From positions 1 to 64,000 of the IMG/VR virus record IMGVR_UViG_3300033997_000220: a stretch of 64,000 bases of DNA; one strand, given 5' to 3'. Below the pieces are notes generated by a model. It saw nothing but the letters and a program-made list of their open reading frames with translations, made no database searches and was not told the origin of the DNA. The DNA comes from a virus. A program made the position numbers and the translations under genes. Numbering within the stretch: position 1 is the stretch's first letter; the number at the start of each line of letters is the position of its first letter. This document shows, piece by piece, positions 1-10,315 of this stretch.

Positions 1-1419
1 AGGGTTAACTTTCAAACTTCCTATCCACGTTTGCGACCCATCTACAACGGGATAACGTGGAGCTATAGTCTCTGTGGGTTGCCATTCTTCGTTGAGTTGG
101 ACTAAACGTAAAGACTCGCTGGTGGTTCTCACGCGTACAAAGGAAGGATATACCGAACCATCGTCGGTGATCGGATATCGCGTGATTGAACACGTTAATG
201 TATCGATCTTCGGTAGTAAAGAAACGTACAGTAGTTCCCCTAACGTAATGGGGTATACGTGTTCTTTAGAGAACCCTTCTGGTAACTCACGAATATCAGC
301 AAAGAACTTAAAGACCCGATCTGTGCGATACACTAACCCTAAGTAGTAGTTCTCTACATACACGGGACGGTTGCGCAGCCGATGGATTTCAAACCGGTTG
401 ATGAGTTTCTCTAACCCAGGACGAGTCGTGAAGTCTTCGATGGTTTTAGAGTCGAGTTGCACGAGTTCTTTCTGTAGTGTTTTCTTGTTGGTTAACCAAA
501 CATCCGTTTCCCCACCAAAGATTCTACCCAGCCACCCTGTTTGTAAACAGTGGAGCGTATGTAGTACCGCACCACGGGAGAACTGCCACAACCCCATCTC
601 TGTGTCATTCACACGAGGGGCATCGGGACTGCCCAATAAAGCAGACGTCAGTGTCATTGGCGTAATGACGTTCCGTGTGCCATGGAAGGTTTTGCGCGCA
701 CCCCACTTCCCTTGCAACCAGCCTCGTTTTCCAGATACCATCCGTTTGATGTACAAATAAATAGCCACAGCAGTTTTCTGGATGGCAATCCGTGCGTTGT
801 CGTATAAAGGAGAGGTAGACGACTCTTTCGTGTCTTGTAAAGACAGTGTAGCGGCTAAGAGTTTCCGGTAGAGGTCATTGATTTCATCTTCGGTGGTTTT
901 ACCGGGTTTCTCTTCGTGGATGTCTCGTAAGCCAGCGGGAATCACCAAGTGATACCGCATCAACGATTTCGCTTTGTAACGCTCTAACACAGCAATACGT
1001 TCTTTACGGATGTCAGAACCTTCCGTGTTCCACTGGATTTTCTGCCAGTGTTCCATAAAGAACTGATAGCCTGTTTGTCCGTTTAAGGGGTCAGAGGCTA
1101 CAAAGTCTTTACTAGCGTCGTCCCATAAAGCGTAGGCTTTGCCTGCCATCACTTGGGCATAAAACGCACGAAGCTTGATAAGCTCCATGTAGATCTCTGG
1201 GTGGAACACTGTGGTTTTGAGGTCGATGTAACTTTCTTTTAAGTCTCTCTCCTCAGAGCCTTGGCGTCCAAAGGTGACCAGTGAGAATAAGCCATCGGGA
1301 TGGTACTCAGTCCCCGCAGCGTTGTGGGTATCTAACACACGCACAGGACGCATGTATTTCACCGACTCTGGGGTGAGTTGTTCTATCCCTATATTAAAGG
1401 GAAGGGTTTCAAGCCTCAT
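1..1419 (-). CDS. Multisubunit RNA polymerase beta'-like subunit, N-terminal portion (cut by window edge)
   Basis: Open on the minus strand for 473 codons from an ATG at 1419 to the window edge with no stop. Around residues 230-250 there is a G-K-R-G-W-L-Q-G-K-W-G-A-R-K-T-F-H-G-T-R stretch followed by N-V-I-T. This matches the cellular beta' motif K-G-x-x-G-R-x-x-x-N-L-L-G-K-R-V-D-Y-S-G-R-S-V-I. Further on, R-Y-P-I-T-D-D-G-S-V-Y-P-S occurs, and the expected NADFDGD catalytic loop would lie beyond the edge. phiKZ-type phages carry split beta and beta' genes for a virion and a non-virion polymerase. In phiKZ the virion beta' gene lies beside a giant SLT-domain virion protein, which is also the arrangement here, so a virion (injected, early-transcribing) polymerase is the likely role. 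The start has GAGG upstream, 10 bases away. It is divergent from the next gene. Confidence 0.72.
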   Translation of the reverse strand, partial: MRLETLPFNIGIEQLTPESVKYMRPVRVLDTHNAAGTEYHPDGLFSLVTFGRQGSEERDLKESYIDLKTTVFHPEIYMELIKLRAFYAQVMAGKAYALWDDASKDFVASDPLNGQTGYQFFMEHWQKIQWNTEGSDIRKERIAVLERYKAKSLMRYHLVIPAGLRDIHEEKPGKTTEDEINDLYRKLLAATLSLQDTKESSTSPLYDNARIAIQKTAVAIYLYIKRMVSGKRGWLQGKWGARKTFHGTRNVITPMTLTSALLGSPDAPRVNDTEMGLWQFSRGAVLHTLHCLQTGWLGRIFGGETDVWLTNKKTLQKELVQLDSKTIEDFTTRPGLEKLINRFEIHRLRNRPVYVENYYLGLVYRTDRVFKFFADIRELPEGFSKEHVYPITLGELLYVSLLPKIDTLTCSITRYPITDDGSVYPSFVRVRTTSESLRLVQLNEEWQPTETIAPRYPVVDGSQTWIGSLKVNP

Positions 1420-1460
1420 TCTGTGTTAATCCTCTATAAAAGAAAGAGATGGAGACTGTG

Positions 1461-4400
1461 ATGGTAAAGAAACTGGATAACGTCGATGACTTTGACATTG
1501 ACGACTTTGGGTTTGACGGAGACATGGATGATCCGTTTCGACCCAAGAGTGACCGAGAGATCGTAGCTGCTTTACCGAAAGATTTCTTAAGTGGTGTGAA
1601 GTCGTCTGTCACCGACCCAAGTTTTATGCGTCAGGTGTTACGCAAAGCGTTACCAAGTGGGTACAGTGACGCACTCGACGTGGCAGACGACGTGGCGTAC
1701 GCCGCCCAAGGGACGTACGATCACTTAGACCGTGAGCTTCGTCCAGCGGTCAAAGGATTGAAAGGGGCGCTTAAGCGAGTAAAAGCGTTAGCGACCCCCG
1801 TCCTACCCAAAGGGATAAGTGAGAAACTTGATAAATTACTCGAGTCAGAAGAAGAGTATAAAAGGCAGCAAACGGACTTTCGTGAAGAAGGAATTACGAA
1901 AGGGTTAGCGGAAATCTTTGCAGCGCAGACGAAGATTCAAAACGTCAAAGACCAAGACTCAGCAGACCGTGAAACCGTACGGGACTTAGCAGAAGAGCAG
2001 CGTGCCAATACACAGCGTCAGCTACTCGCCAAAACAGCAGAAGGGATAGGCCACTTAGTTGGGTATCAAAACTCGATTGGTGTAAAGTTCCAACAAAAGT
2101 CATTAGAGCTACAGTACAGAACGTACTACGCCATCAAAGACTTGTTTGAATTAAACAAAGGCGCCGTCCCAGAGAACGTCAGTTTACTCCGTGGGATTTT
2201 AAAGAACACAGGTTTACCAGAAATCCAAAAGATCACCACCTCTGAGCAGATCAAACAAACCTTACAGGAAGGGTTGTTAGGCAAAGCGTACGAAGGGTTT
2301 GACGAGCACCGTCGGAAGTTCTTTGGTCGGTTCTTACAAAACGTCAGTGGGAAGATCAAAGAGTCAGGCAGCGCATTTGCGGAAGGGTTACGGGGTGGCA
2401 GCGATGCGTTAGAGTCGATCACCGATGGCGCTGAGATGCAAAAGGAGATGGGCGGGAGCTCAGCCAGCACTGCTGCTCAGATGGGCGGTATGTTTGTCGG
2501 TAGTATGTTAGGTAATAAAACCGCCAAAGCAATCAAGAAGATCACGTCTAAGATTCCTGGTGCGGATGAGAAACTGGACAAGTACGGAGCGAAGTTAAGT
2601 TACTTGGTGTCCAACCGCGAAGGGTTGATGGAGAAGTTTGCACGGAACGACGAACAGCTTACGGAACGCGAGGGGATGCTCGGTAGCTTTGTGAACTGGG
2701 TAGGAGATCTGTTTAAAGACAGTATCCCACGGTATGGTTCTTACCAAGCCTTAGCCAAGACGGACACAGCGCAACTGAACCAACCTGCAGTGTTTGATAA
2801 CTTAGTCCGTAGCAGTATCGTCGAAGTTATCCCGACTTACTTAGCGAAGATCCTGCAATCGTTAGAAACATTCCGTACCGGACAGCCAGTGGATGAATTG
2901 CGTTACAATCACCAAACTGCAGAGTTTGTCTCGCGTCGTGACTTAACCGCAAAGATCCGTGAGCGTGCAATTACTGAGACACAGTTAGGGACGTTGGATC
3001 GCCGTACCAACTCTCTGCTGGATGCTCTAGACCCAGAGAAACAACTGACAGAGAAAGAGCGGAAGAAAGTCCAAGCAGAACTCGTGCGTCAAGCGCAGAG
3101 TAACAAACTGTTTGATCCAGAGACTTTAAGTGACTCGTGGAGACTGGAAGGCTCTTTAGGGAAAAAGACTGCAGAGAAATTTAGTGGGTTGGTGGAGTCT
3201 AAGTTCAAACGGACGATCGATGGGAAGATTGATTACGACGACAAAGCCACACGGGATCTGTTAGTCAGTGCAAGTCGTTTGTACAACGAGTTATTGCAGT
3301 CTCTACCTGGGGATTTCAAGAACACTCAGATCTACGCAAACACCGGACTTAGAGACTTAGTGCGTGACACTGGGTTGATTAAACGCAACGGAGACGATGA
3401 GTCTTACGACTTAAATGCGGTGACTGATCAATTCACTCAGTTTATCTCCGGGTCTCCTCGTGCGGTACCTCCCACTAGCGCTCCAATTACACCCAGTGTC
3501 GCTGCTGTACGTCAAGCACAGCAAGCGCAAACTCAACCGTTCTTTACACGCAACCCAGAGCCTATCTACGGCGCTACTACACCCACCCAACCCTACCAGA
3601 ACGCTTTTAGCGATAACGCTGTACAGCAGATCGTAGACGCGATAGAAGAGTCTTCTACTCGCGACTTACAAGTCTCTCAAACAGAGTCGTTAAAACAGAT
3701 CGTGGAGTTGATCCAAGGCTTACCAGAACGCATGACGGTACTGACCGGAAATGTAACGGGTGGAGAGTCTGGTCCACAGATGTCGAATCTGGAAAGAAAC
3801 ATCCGTGGTGGTTTGAAAGGTACTGCGAAAGGGTTATGGGGAGCCACTAAAGGGCTGTATAACTTTGGTGCTGGACTTCGGAACAAACTCTTTAAAGGAG
3901 CATGGTTCACTGGAAAATTTGGATGGAATCTCTTAACCAAAAAGGATAAAGAGAAAGACCAGCCGGATGACGTGTACGTACCGGGGATGAAAGAGCCGAT
4001 CTTACAGAAATGGAAGATGGCGCTAGGTTGGTACAAGGATGCCGAGACAGGAGAACCAATCTATTCGTTAAAAGACATCAAAGGTGTTGTACTCGATCGG
4101 TTTGATAAAGTAGTGTTATCTGCCGAAGACGCGAAGAACGCGTTCACGTCCGAAGGGAAGAGTTTACTGGATCGTGCAGTAAATCTTGCCAGAGGTCTGA
4201 TTACAGGTCCTGGAGCTACGTTTGTAAAAACGATGTTCAAAAGCGTCACTAAACCTACTGAGTGGTTAAAGAACGGTCTGAAGTCAGCGTGGGCGTTTTA
4301 CCACGCACACCAAGACATCTGTGTCAAAGGGGAAGAACCTACCGTGCGTCTTTACGCGAACTTAATGCGTAAAGGGTACTACCACGACCAGCAGACACTG

Positions 4401-7400
4401 AAAACTATTTACTCCTTTAAAGACATCACAGGACCTGTGGTGGATAACTTTGGGAAAGTGGTGCTTTCCGTAGAGGACTTCCAAGCGGGCTTAGTCACGA
4501 CTGACGGTAAACCACTGCGTACACCCGCGGAGCGTTTATACGCCATCGGGAAAAAAGGCGTAGGCTTAGCGGTTTCCGCTGGTAAGAAAGTATGGGAGCT
4601 TACGAAGAAAGCGCACGTCAAAACGTGGGGTTTACTCAAGAAAGGGTTAGGGTGGGTAGGTTCTGGCGTCAAAGGAAACATCGGTGTCTCGTTTGGGAGT
4701 CAGTCTGGCGACTCTGAAACGTTAGATCTGCAGTCCAAACAACTGGACGTCTTACTGCGTATCCATGACTTACTGATCCGTGGGTTTAAGTTTGAAGACG
4801 CTCCTTTAGGTGGGTATGGTGCAGCGGGTATCTTCGCAAAAGCCAAAGCCGCAGGAAAGAAAGCAGCAAGTAAACTCTCTGACGTAGAGATCTCCACCTT
4901 AGTCGATGACACCATGGATAAACTCAAGAAAATCGGTGTACCTGATGGGTATATCGAAAAACTGGAGAGTATCAAACAGGACATCGACTCTGCTGGCGGT
5001 TACAAAGAGTACCTGAAGGCTCAAAAGAAAAGCTTCTCTGAGAAACTCAAAGAACGCATTGCTGGAGAGGACAAACGGGAAAACTCGTGGGTGGACATTA
5101 TCCGTGACCGTAAAGAAGCAGCGAAAGGGAAAATGACAGGGTGGAAAGATCGTGTCTTAGGAGACAAAGACAATCCATCGTGGTTAGGGAAGATTCTCTT
5201 TGCGATTGCTGGGTTAGGGACGTTGTTCACAACTGCCGTAGGAAAAGTCGTGAGTACACTAACGACGATGTGGGGAGGAGTGAAAGCGATTCGCGACACT
5301 GTACTCGCCACACAAGCTGCAGCTGGAGCAGCAGACTTACTGACTCCTGATGGGTTACCAGAAGGCGCGGACAAAAAAGGAAAGCTTCGTGCGAAAACGA
5401 AGCTAGGTCGTTTAGGTCAAGCGGCGTGGGGTGGGACCAAAGCTTTAGGACGCGGTGCGCTTAGTGTAGCGAAGTGGACAGTAGGCATGCCTGCATTACT
5501 ACTAGCACGGGGAGCACTCGGCTTAGGCGCGTTAGGTTTAGGCGCAGCAGCATCGATCCTAACGTCTCCTGTGGTTCTAGGCAGCCTTGCTGTTGGAGCT
5601 GTAGGGTATGGCGCTTATAAAGGCTATCGTGCGTTACGTGGCGAACTGAAGCCATTAGAGCGCTTACGCGCGGCAGAGTACGGACGAGACCCTAACTCCA
5701 TTGGTGACTTTGAAGACATCCGTGCGTTAGAAGAGAAACTCAGACCTCACTTGATCCTTTCTTCTAAGGGTCCTGCGTCGTTAGACAAAGAACTTCCATG
5801 GAAAGAACTCGTGGATATCTTTGGGATCGACACGAAAGACAAGACAGAAACGATGACGTGGGCCAACTGGTTCCAGTACCGTTTTGCTCCTGTGTACTTA
5901 CGGTGGGTGACGTTAGTACCTCAGTTCCAACCTGGGGTGACGTTAAGTGACCTCGACGGAAAACTCAAAGATTCCTTCAAGGTTCCTTACGCGGAGAAAG
6001 TCACGTGGCGTAAAGACGAAGCAGGGTATCCATACACGGTCGCTGCGGGTCCTTATGGTGAGAGTGACTCAGAGATGGGCGACTCTGTCGTTAAAGAGGA
6101 ACTTACAGCACTCACTGCACTCTTTGGAGACGATGCTTTACGTGAGAAAGCCAAAGAGCGTTTAGCTGCTCAAGGCTCTGGCTCTGGGTCTTTAGGGTTT
6201 GTCGCTGGAATGAAAGACGGGATGCCTACAGCAGGCAGTGCGAAACTGGCTGAGTTCAGTGCACCACAACCGGGAAGACAGAGTAACCTCAAAACGTACA
6301 AAGCGGGAGCTCTGGAGTACGTCACACCATCTACCCTACCGAACTCTGTGAACACCAAATTCACAGACACACTCACGAATGAATTCGGACAGCGCAACAA
6401 CAACATCGATGACTTTGCGGCAGTGCGTCTGAAAACGTACGGGTTGGTGACGTTAGAGGTAGAGAAAGTCAACAGCGTGTTAGCGCTAGAGTCTGACGTC
6501 TTACAGCAAGTGGTGTACAACGCAGCAGGTAGAGCAGAGTTGGTCAAAGACCCCATGCATTACCTGATGCTGTACGCGTCTCACTTTGGGGTAAACACGG
6601 AGAACCCAGACCAACGTACCGAGTGGTTGTACTGGTTCCAGTACCGGTTTACTCCGGTGTTACTGAACTTTATCGCCGCAGTGAAGCGAATTGACAAAAA
6701 CGCAGAACCACGTAGTGCGTCTACGAAGTTTAGTAAAGGACGGTTACACGAGATCGCCAAAGCGATTGCGTCCTCTACGACTGTGGTGGAGAAGAAACCT
6801 ACGTCTGTGTGGTCAGTGTACGCTGTAGCGTTCCCAGGTTACGCGATGAACGAACACGCAGCGTCAGTGGATGTCCACTTAGCAGCACTGAAGAAAGATG
6901 CTGAAGAAGTCGTGTATCAAACACCAGGAAGCTTACGTGCGAGTAACCTGAAGGGAGACCGTGAGGTTAAACTCAAGACAACCTACACAGCGACCGGTGG
7001 GGTTCCTGATGTCTTTAAACCGGGGAATACCGCAGGGTTAGGACAAAGTGGGATCTTCCCAAGCAGTGGGAAGTCAGGTCAACCGATAGCTCCGTTTATG
7101 GCAGGTAGTGGTGCTGGGTATCTGGAGTTACCGAACCCCAAAGGAGACGGTACGCCAGAAGCCTACGCTGCTTTACTCAAAGCCGCAGCAGAAGCCGCTG
7201 GGATTGAACCGGGAATCCTAGAGACGTTTGCAAAGATTGAATCGTCGTTTAGAACCAAGGTGAGAAATCCAGAAAGCTCTGCAACGGGTTTATTCCAGTT
7301 CACTAACCAGACGTGGAAGGAACAGCTGGGGAAGCATGCTGCTACGTACGGGATTCCAAAAGACGCAAGTCCCACAGACCCGAAAGCTTCAGCGCTGCTT

Positions 7401-8240
7401 GCAGCAGAATACATCAAAGCGAACCGTGCTCAATTAGAGTCGAAGATAGGACGTAAAGCATCTTTGAACGATATCTACTTAGCGCATCACTTTGGTGTGG
7501 GCGGAGCGAGTAAGTTACTCAATAGCTCTCCGATGGAAGATGGTGTAAAAGTTCTACCTGCAGCTGCGGGTGCGAATCCTTCTGTGTTCTTGGAAGGGAA
7601 TCGTCATCGTAGTGTGGCTGAGGTACTGGCGTATATCGACAAGAAAGTCAAAGGAAACGTTCCTGCGTTCTTTGACGACTCTGCGGTAGGACAACCTACA
7701 CTCATAGCAACAGCGCAGCAAAGCTTTGCAGCGGATGCACCAGCGACTCCTGCAGAAGTCAAACGGTTGCAAAGCTTGGGGATCTACGATCAAGCTGCGA
7801 AACAACTCGTCACGCCACGCACAGCAGAATTGGTGCAAGTCCAACCCTCTGCAGCCAGTGGCGGGTTTAACGCTGTCCCTCGTGGAATCGCAGCAGCACC
7901 AGCCACTACAGTAGCCGCAGGAGAGCAACTGAGCGCAGTACAACGCATGGCTCAGGAGAAACGGACGCAAGCTGCACAAACCCAGCAGCAAGCCAGACAC
8001 GTCCAACAACTCCAACACACAACCATGGCACAAACGGTAGACTACGCGAAACGGACAACGGAAGCGACCGAGCTTACAGCGTCCACACTTCAGCGTATAG
8101 AAAAACTACTCTCGGTATTCCAACCCAAGGAGCCCGTACAAACCAAACCAGATGAGCCCAGTAGCAACACCAACTTAGCTCAGCAACGGTTTGCAAGTAA
8201 AGCACCACAACCGGTTGTGAAGACCACACGGGACGTTTAG
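1461..8240 (+). CDS. Giant virion protein with soluble lytic transglycosylase (SLT) domain
   Basis: About 2259 residues. Residues roughly 1890-2055 form an SLT-type lytic transglycosylase domain: F-A-K-I-E-S-S-F with the probable catalytic Glu1927, then A-T-G-L-F-Q-F-T and later A-H-H-F-G-V-G-G. It probably sits in the tail or at the injection tip and cuts peptidoglycan during DNA entry. The rest is Lys/Glu/Ala-rich helical sequence with glycine-rich hydrophobic stretches near 1330-1390 and a Gln/Ala-rich C-terminus. Two internal duplications are visible (Y-S-x-K-D-I-x-G at about 868 and 984, W-F-Q-Y-R-F at about 1470 and 1725). An upstream ATG at 1449 exists, but GGAGA at 1451-1455 best serves the ATG at 1461. 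Length and order resemble phiKZ gp181. Alternative: a tape-measure-like protein, though the SLT domain and neighbours fit either. Confidence 0.85.
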   Translation: MVKKLDNVDDFDIDDFGFDGDMDDPFRPKSDREIVAALPKDFLSGVKSSVTDPSFMRQVLRKALPSGYSDALDVADDVAYAAQGTYDHLDRELRPAVKGLKGALKRVKALATPVLPKGISEKLDKLLESEEEYKRQQTDFREEGITKGLAEIFAAQTKIQNVKDQDSADRETVRDLAEEQRANTQRQLLAKTAEGIGHLVGYQNSIGVKFQQKSLELQYRTYYAIKDLFELNKGAVPENVSLLRGILKNTGLPEIQKITTSEQIKQTLQEGLLGKAYEGFDEHRRKFFGRFLQNVSGKIKESGSAFAEGLRGGSDALESITDGAEMQKEMGGSSASTAAQMGGMFVGSMLGNKTAKAIKKITSKIPGADEKLDKYGAKLSYLVSNREGLMEKFARNDEQLTEREGMLGSFVNWVGDLFKDSIPRYGSYQALAKTDTAQLNQPAVFDNLVRSSIVEVIPTYLAKILQSLETFRTGQPVDELRYNHQTAEFVSRRDLTAKIRERAITETQLGTLDRRTNSLLDALDPEKQLTEKERKKVQAELVRQAQSNKLFDPETLSDSWRLEGSLGKKTAEKFSGLVESKFKRTIDGKIDYDDKATRDLLVSASRLYNELLQSLPGDFKNTQIYANTGLRDLVRDTGLIKRNGDDESYDLNAVTDQFTQFISGSPRAVPPTSAPITPSVAAVRQAQQAQTQPFFTRNPEPIYGATTPTQPYQNAFSDNAVQQIVDAIEESSTRDLQVSQTESLKQIVELIQGLPERMTVLTGNVTGGESGPQMSNLERNIRGGLKGTAKGLWGATKGLYNFGAGLRNKLFKGAWFTGKFGWNLLTKKDKEKDQPDDVYVPGMKEPILQKWKMALGWYKDAETGEPIYSLKDIKGVVLDRFDKVVLSAEDAKNAFTSEGKSLLDRAVNLARGLITGPGATFVKTMFKSVTKPTEWLKNGLKSAWAFYHAHQDICVKGEEPTVRLYANLMRKGYYHDQQTLKTIYSFKDITGPVVDNFGKVVLSVEDFQAGLVTTDGKPLRTPAERLYAIGKKGVGLAVSAGKKVWELTKKAHVKTWGLLKKGLGWVGSGVKGNIGVSFGSQSGDSETLDLQSKQLDVLLRIHDLLIRGFKFEDAPLGGYGAAGIFAKAKAAGKKAASKLSDVEISTLVDDTMDKLKKIGVPDGYIEKLESIKQDIDSAGGYKEYLKAQKKSFSEKLKERIAGEDKRENSWVDIIRDRKEAAKGKMTGWKDRVLGDKDNPSWLGKILFAIAGLGTLFTTAVGKVVSTLTTMWGGVKAIRDTVLATQAAAGAADLLTPDGLPEGADKKGKLRAKTKLGRLGQAAWGGTKALGRGALSVAKWTVGMPALLLARGALGLGALGLGAAASILTSPVVLGSLAVGAVGYGAYKGYRALRGELKPLERLRAAEYGRDPNSIGDFEDIRALEEKLRPHLILSSKGPASLDKELPWKELVDIFGIDTKDKTETMTWANWFQYRFAPVYLRWVTLVPQFQPGVTLSDLDGKLKDSFKVPYAEKVTWRKDEAGYPYTVAAGPYGESDSEMGDSVVKEELTALTALFGDDALREKAKERLAAQGSGSGSLGFVAGMKDGMPTAGSAKLAEFSAPQPGRQSNLKTYKAGALEYVTPSTLPNSVNTKFTDTLTNEFGQRNNNIDDFAAVRLKTYGLVTLEVEKVNSVLALESDVLQQVVYNAAGRAELVKDPMHYLMLYASHFGVNTENPDQRTEWLYWFQYRFTPVLLNFIAAVKRIDKNAEPRSASTKFSKGRLHEIAKAIASSTTVVEKKPTSVWSVYAVAFPGYAMNEHAASVDVHLAALKKDAEEVVYQTPGSLRASNLKGDREVKLKTTYTATGGVPDVFKPGNTAGLGQSGIFPSSGKSGQPIAPFMAGSGAGYLELPNPKGDGTPEAYAALLKAAAEAAGIEPGILETFAKIESSFRTKVRNPESSATGLFQFTNQTWKEQLGKHAATYGIPKDASPTDPKASALLAAEYIKANRAQLESKIGRKASLNDIYLAHHFGVGGASKLLNSSPMEDGVKVLPAAAGANPSVFLEGNRHRSVAEVLAYIDKKVKGNVPAFFDDSAVGQPTLIATAQQSFAADAPATPAEVKRLQSLGIYDQAAKQLVTPRTAELVQVQPSAASGGFNAVPRGIAAAPATTVAAGEQLSAVQRMAQEKRTQAAQTQQQARHVQQLQHTTMAQTVDYAKRTTEATELTASTLQRIEKLLSVFQPKEPVQTKPDEPSSNTNLAQQRFASKAPQPVVKTTRDV

Positions 8241-8242
8241 CA

Positions 8243-8262
8243 GGGAGGGCTTCGGCCCTCCC
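8243..8262 (+). terminator. Terminator after the SLT gene
   Basis: Perfect 8-bp stem GGGAGGGC/GCCCTCCC closed by a TTCG tetraloop, directly after the stop codon, followed by a moderately T-rich tail. Confidence 0.8.
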
Positions 8263-8299
8263 TCTATTCTGTGTAATTTAAACCACAGGGGTTTCCAGC

Positions 8300-10279
8300 A
8301 TGGAATTCAAACGCGACGCGAATTGGGTGCGTCAATCTTTTCTTTTGCCTCGTCGGGGGATAGATGCGGTAGACGCAGTACGTCGTACGTATTCAAACGG
8401 CTATCGGAAGTTCACAGACACGACACTCGGTGGGAACTTTGCGATTAACTCCCCGTATCAATTTACACCTTTTGCTGACATTCCAGAGAAACGAATCCAC
8501 ACGAACCTTTCTTTACCAATGGGCCGGTGGTACTCAGAGGTTATTGACGATAACAGTATTCACGTCCATTTACGGTTTGGTGTAGCCCAGTACAACAGCT
8601 GGACGAGTTTCTTTGGAAACTTCTACTCTCCTGAACTGTCACGCTTGGCGCGTACAGGACGAGGGACTGGGTTGTTCTACACGTTAGGTAAACTAGCAGG
8701 CTACGTGGTAGCCTTACCTTTTATAGCGCCGATTCTGATTGGTCAGGTCATTAAGTTCTTAGTGAACAAACCCAGTACGAAGTTTTATTACTTAAAACCC
8801 ACCATGCCTTTGTACTGGAACGCAGTGACGATGATCACGAACTACATGGCTGCAAATATGGGGTTTATCCAAGGCCAAGGCTTTGAGGATTACCAGAAAG
8901 ACTCTATAGGACTTACCGCCCAGGACATCGCTGATCGTAACTTTCTATTACCGGATACGTTCCGCGCGGACGGTGGAATCGATATCTACCGGATTGCGAC
9001 TAAAGCACAACGTTTAGCGGATCAACAAAACAAAGCACTCGCGAAGATGCGCGAAGAAGCGGGGAGCGTACAAGACTTACGTGATCGTTTTGTGAAATAC
9101 CAAAACACAGAACGAACGGACGTTCCTGAAGGAAACCGTCTGGCGGATTATCTGGATAAATACCTTGGAATGTCAAGTACCGCACCCGAGGGGGATAAAG
9201 TCGTTGAGGTTCCCAACGACGCAGGTAAAGCAACTGAGGGGGTTCCCACCAAAGTCTTCACAGAACCCAGCGAAGATGTAAGCTCGTATTACGGAGACTT
9301 TGATCCAACCGGACAGAAAGGAAAAGAAGACCCAGGGCTTGTAGACTTCTTGATCGCAGAAGCGCGGGATGGTGCTCAGTTTATCACCTTCCGGGTTGCA
9401 GACCCTGGTGAAGTCGGTGAGAGTTTCTCCAGTACGGTGAAAGACTCCGATATCTCCGGTACGATCAACAGTATTTCTCAAGGTGCACGTAACTCACGCT
9501 TTACGTTTGCGAACGGTAACTTAGACGATGGCATTATCGCCACTACCGTCAAAGGGATTGTGGGAGCAGTTACTGACGTCGTGGCTGGCTTGGCAGACTC
9601 GTTAAGTATTTCCGGGTTAGCGTCATTGGCCGGTAATGCCATGGTAGACATTCCTAAACACTGGGATCAATCTACAGCAAACTTACCTAAAGCAACGTAC
9701 ACCATCGAGCTACGTACACCGTATGGAAACGACCTTTCACGATACCAAGACTTGTTAGTACCGTTAGCGTTCTTACTAGCAGGAGCACTACCGTTATCCG
9801 CAGGTCCAAGTTCGTTCACTTCTCCTTTCTTGTGTGAGCTGTTCTGTAAAGGCAGACATCAATTCAGATTAGGAATGATTGACTCATTGGACATCCGTCG
9901 GGGGACGGGCAACTTAGGGTGGACACAAGACTCTAAACCGTTAGGGATTGACATTACGGTAAGTTTTGTGGATATGTCAAGTATCATCCACATGCCACTG
10001 ACCACGATGTTTAAACCATGGGAGCCGTTCACACCAGGTGGTATACAGCGGATGTTTACTGCGGATGAATCTGCATTCTCGAACTACATGGCTGTACTGT
10101 GTAGCTTGGGCCTATCAGAACAAATCTACGCGTGGTCTGGTCGGTTAAAACGTAACTACTACCGTCAAGTACTGAACTACAACAGTTGGTTCAACAAAGC
10201 GCACTTTGCGAACTGGGCCTTTGGAACCTTCCCAGGACAACTGATGTCACTCTTTGCTGAGAACACCAACCGTCCGTAA
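8300..10279 (+). CDS. Probable virion structural protein, 659 aa
   Basis: Unrecognised by family, but its position directly after the giant SLT gene, its size and its composition suggest a virion or baseplate component. A strongly hydrophobic stretch near residues 130-156 (around V-A-L-P-F-I-A-P-I-L-I-G) could be a membrane or buried segment. A second lies near 490-505. The part around residues 535-560, with L-G-W-T-Q-D-S-K-P-L-G-I-D-I-T-V-S-F, recalls the 'P-x-x-I-x-V-S-x-x-F' ending of tail-tube or baseplate-hub proteins; this is a weak inference. The middle (about 240-380) is charged and low in complexity. The start is ATG at 8300, with ACAGGGG 10 bases upstream. A bidirectional terminator follows. 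Confidence 0.75.
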   Translation: MEFKRDANWVRQSFLLPRRGIDAVDAVRRTYSNGYRKFTDTTLGGNFAINSPYQFTPFADIPEKRIHTNLSLPMGRWYSEVIDDNSIHVHLRFGVAQYNSWTSFFGNFYSPELSRLARTGRGTGLFYTLGKLAGYVVALPFIAPILIGQVIKFLVNKPSTKFYYLKPTMPLYWNAVTMITNYMAANMGFIQGQGFEDYQKDSIGLTAQDIADRNFLLPDTFRADGGIDIYRIATKAQRLADQQNKALAKMREEAGSVQDLRDRFVKYQNTERTDVPEGNRLADYLDKYLGMSSTAPEGDKVVEVPNDAGKATEGVPTKVFTEPSEDVSSYYGDFDPTGQKGKEDPGLVDFLIAEARDGAQFITFRVADPGEVGESFSSTVKDSDISGTINSISQGARNSRFTFANGNLDDGIIATTVKGIVGAVTDVVAGLADSLSISGLASLAGNAMVDIPKHWDQSTANLPKATYTIELRTPYGNDLSRYQDLLVPLAFLLAGALPLSAGPSSFTSPFLCELFCKGRHQFRLGMIDSLDIRRGTGNLGWTQDSKPLGIDITVSFVDMSSIIHMPLTTMFKPWEPFTPGGIQRMFTADESAFSNYMAVLCSLGLSEQIYAWSGRLKRNYYRQVLNYNSWFNKAHFANWAFGTFPGQLMSLFAENTNRP

Positions 10280-10290
10280 ACCAAAAAAAG

Positions 10291-10315
10291 AGAGAGAGGG
10301 GACTCCCCTCTCTCT
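10291..10315. terminator. Bidirectional terminator between convergent genes
   Basis: An 11-bp perfect stem AGAGAGAGGGG/CCCCTCTCTCT with loop ACT, preceded by an A7 run that becomes a T7 run for minus-strand transcripts. The stop codon of the minus-strand gene overlaps its right arm. Confidence 0.85.

Noticed and set aside
371-760. 129-codon rightward frame opposite the RNA polymerase gene
   Set aside because: The minus-strand frame runs continuously through this region and carries the beta' motif, so this is a shadow.
1420-1460. Shared ATTCTGTGT...AAT sequence before the genes at 1461 and 8300 as a late promoter
   Set aside because: Only two copies, and the first is also the ribosome-binding region of the divergent gene, so chance is as likely.
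7554-8033. 159-codon leftward frame, rich in Cys and Arg
   Set aside because: Antisense to the Gln/Ala-rich end of the SLT gene; composition results from reverse-reading those codons.
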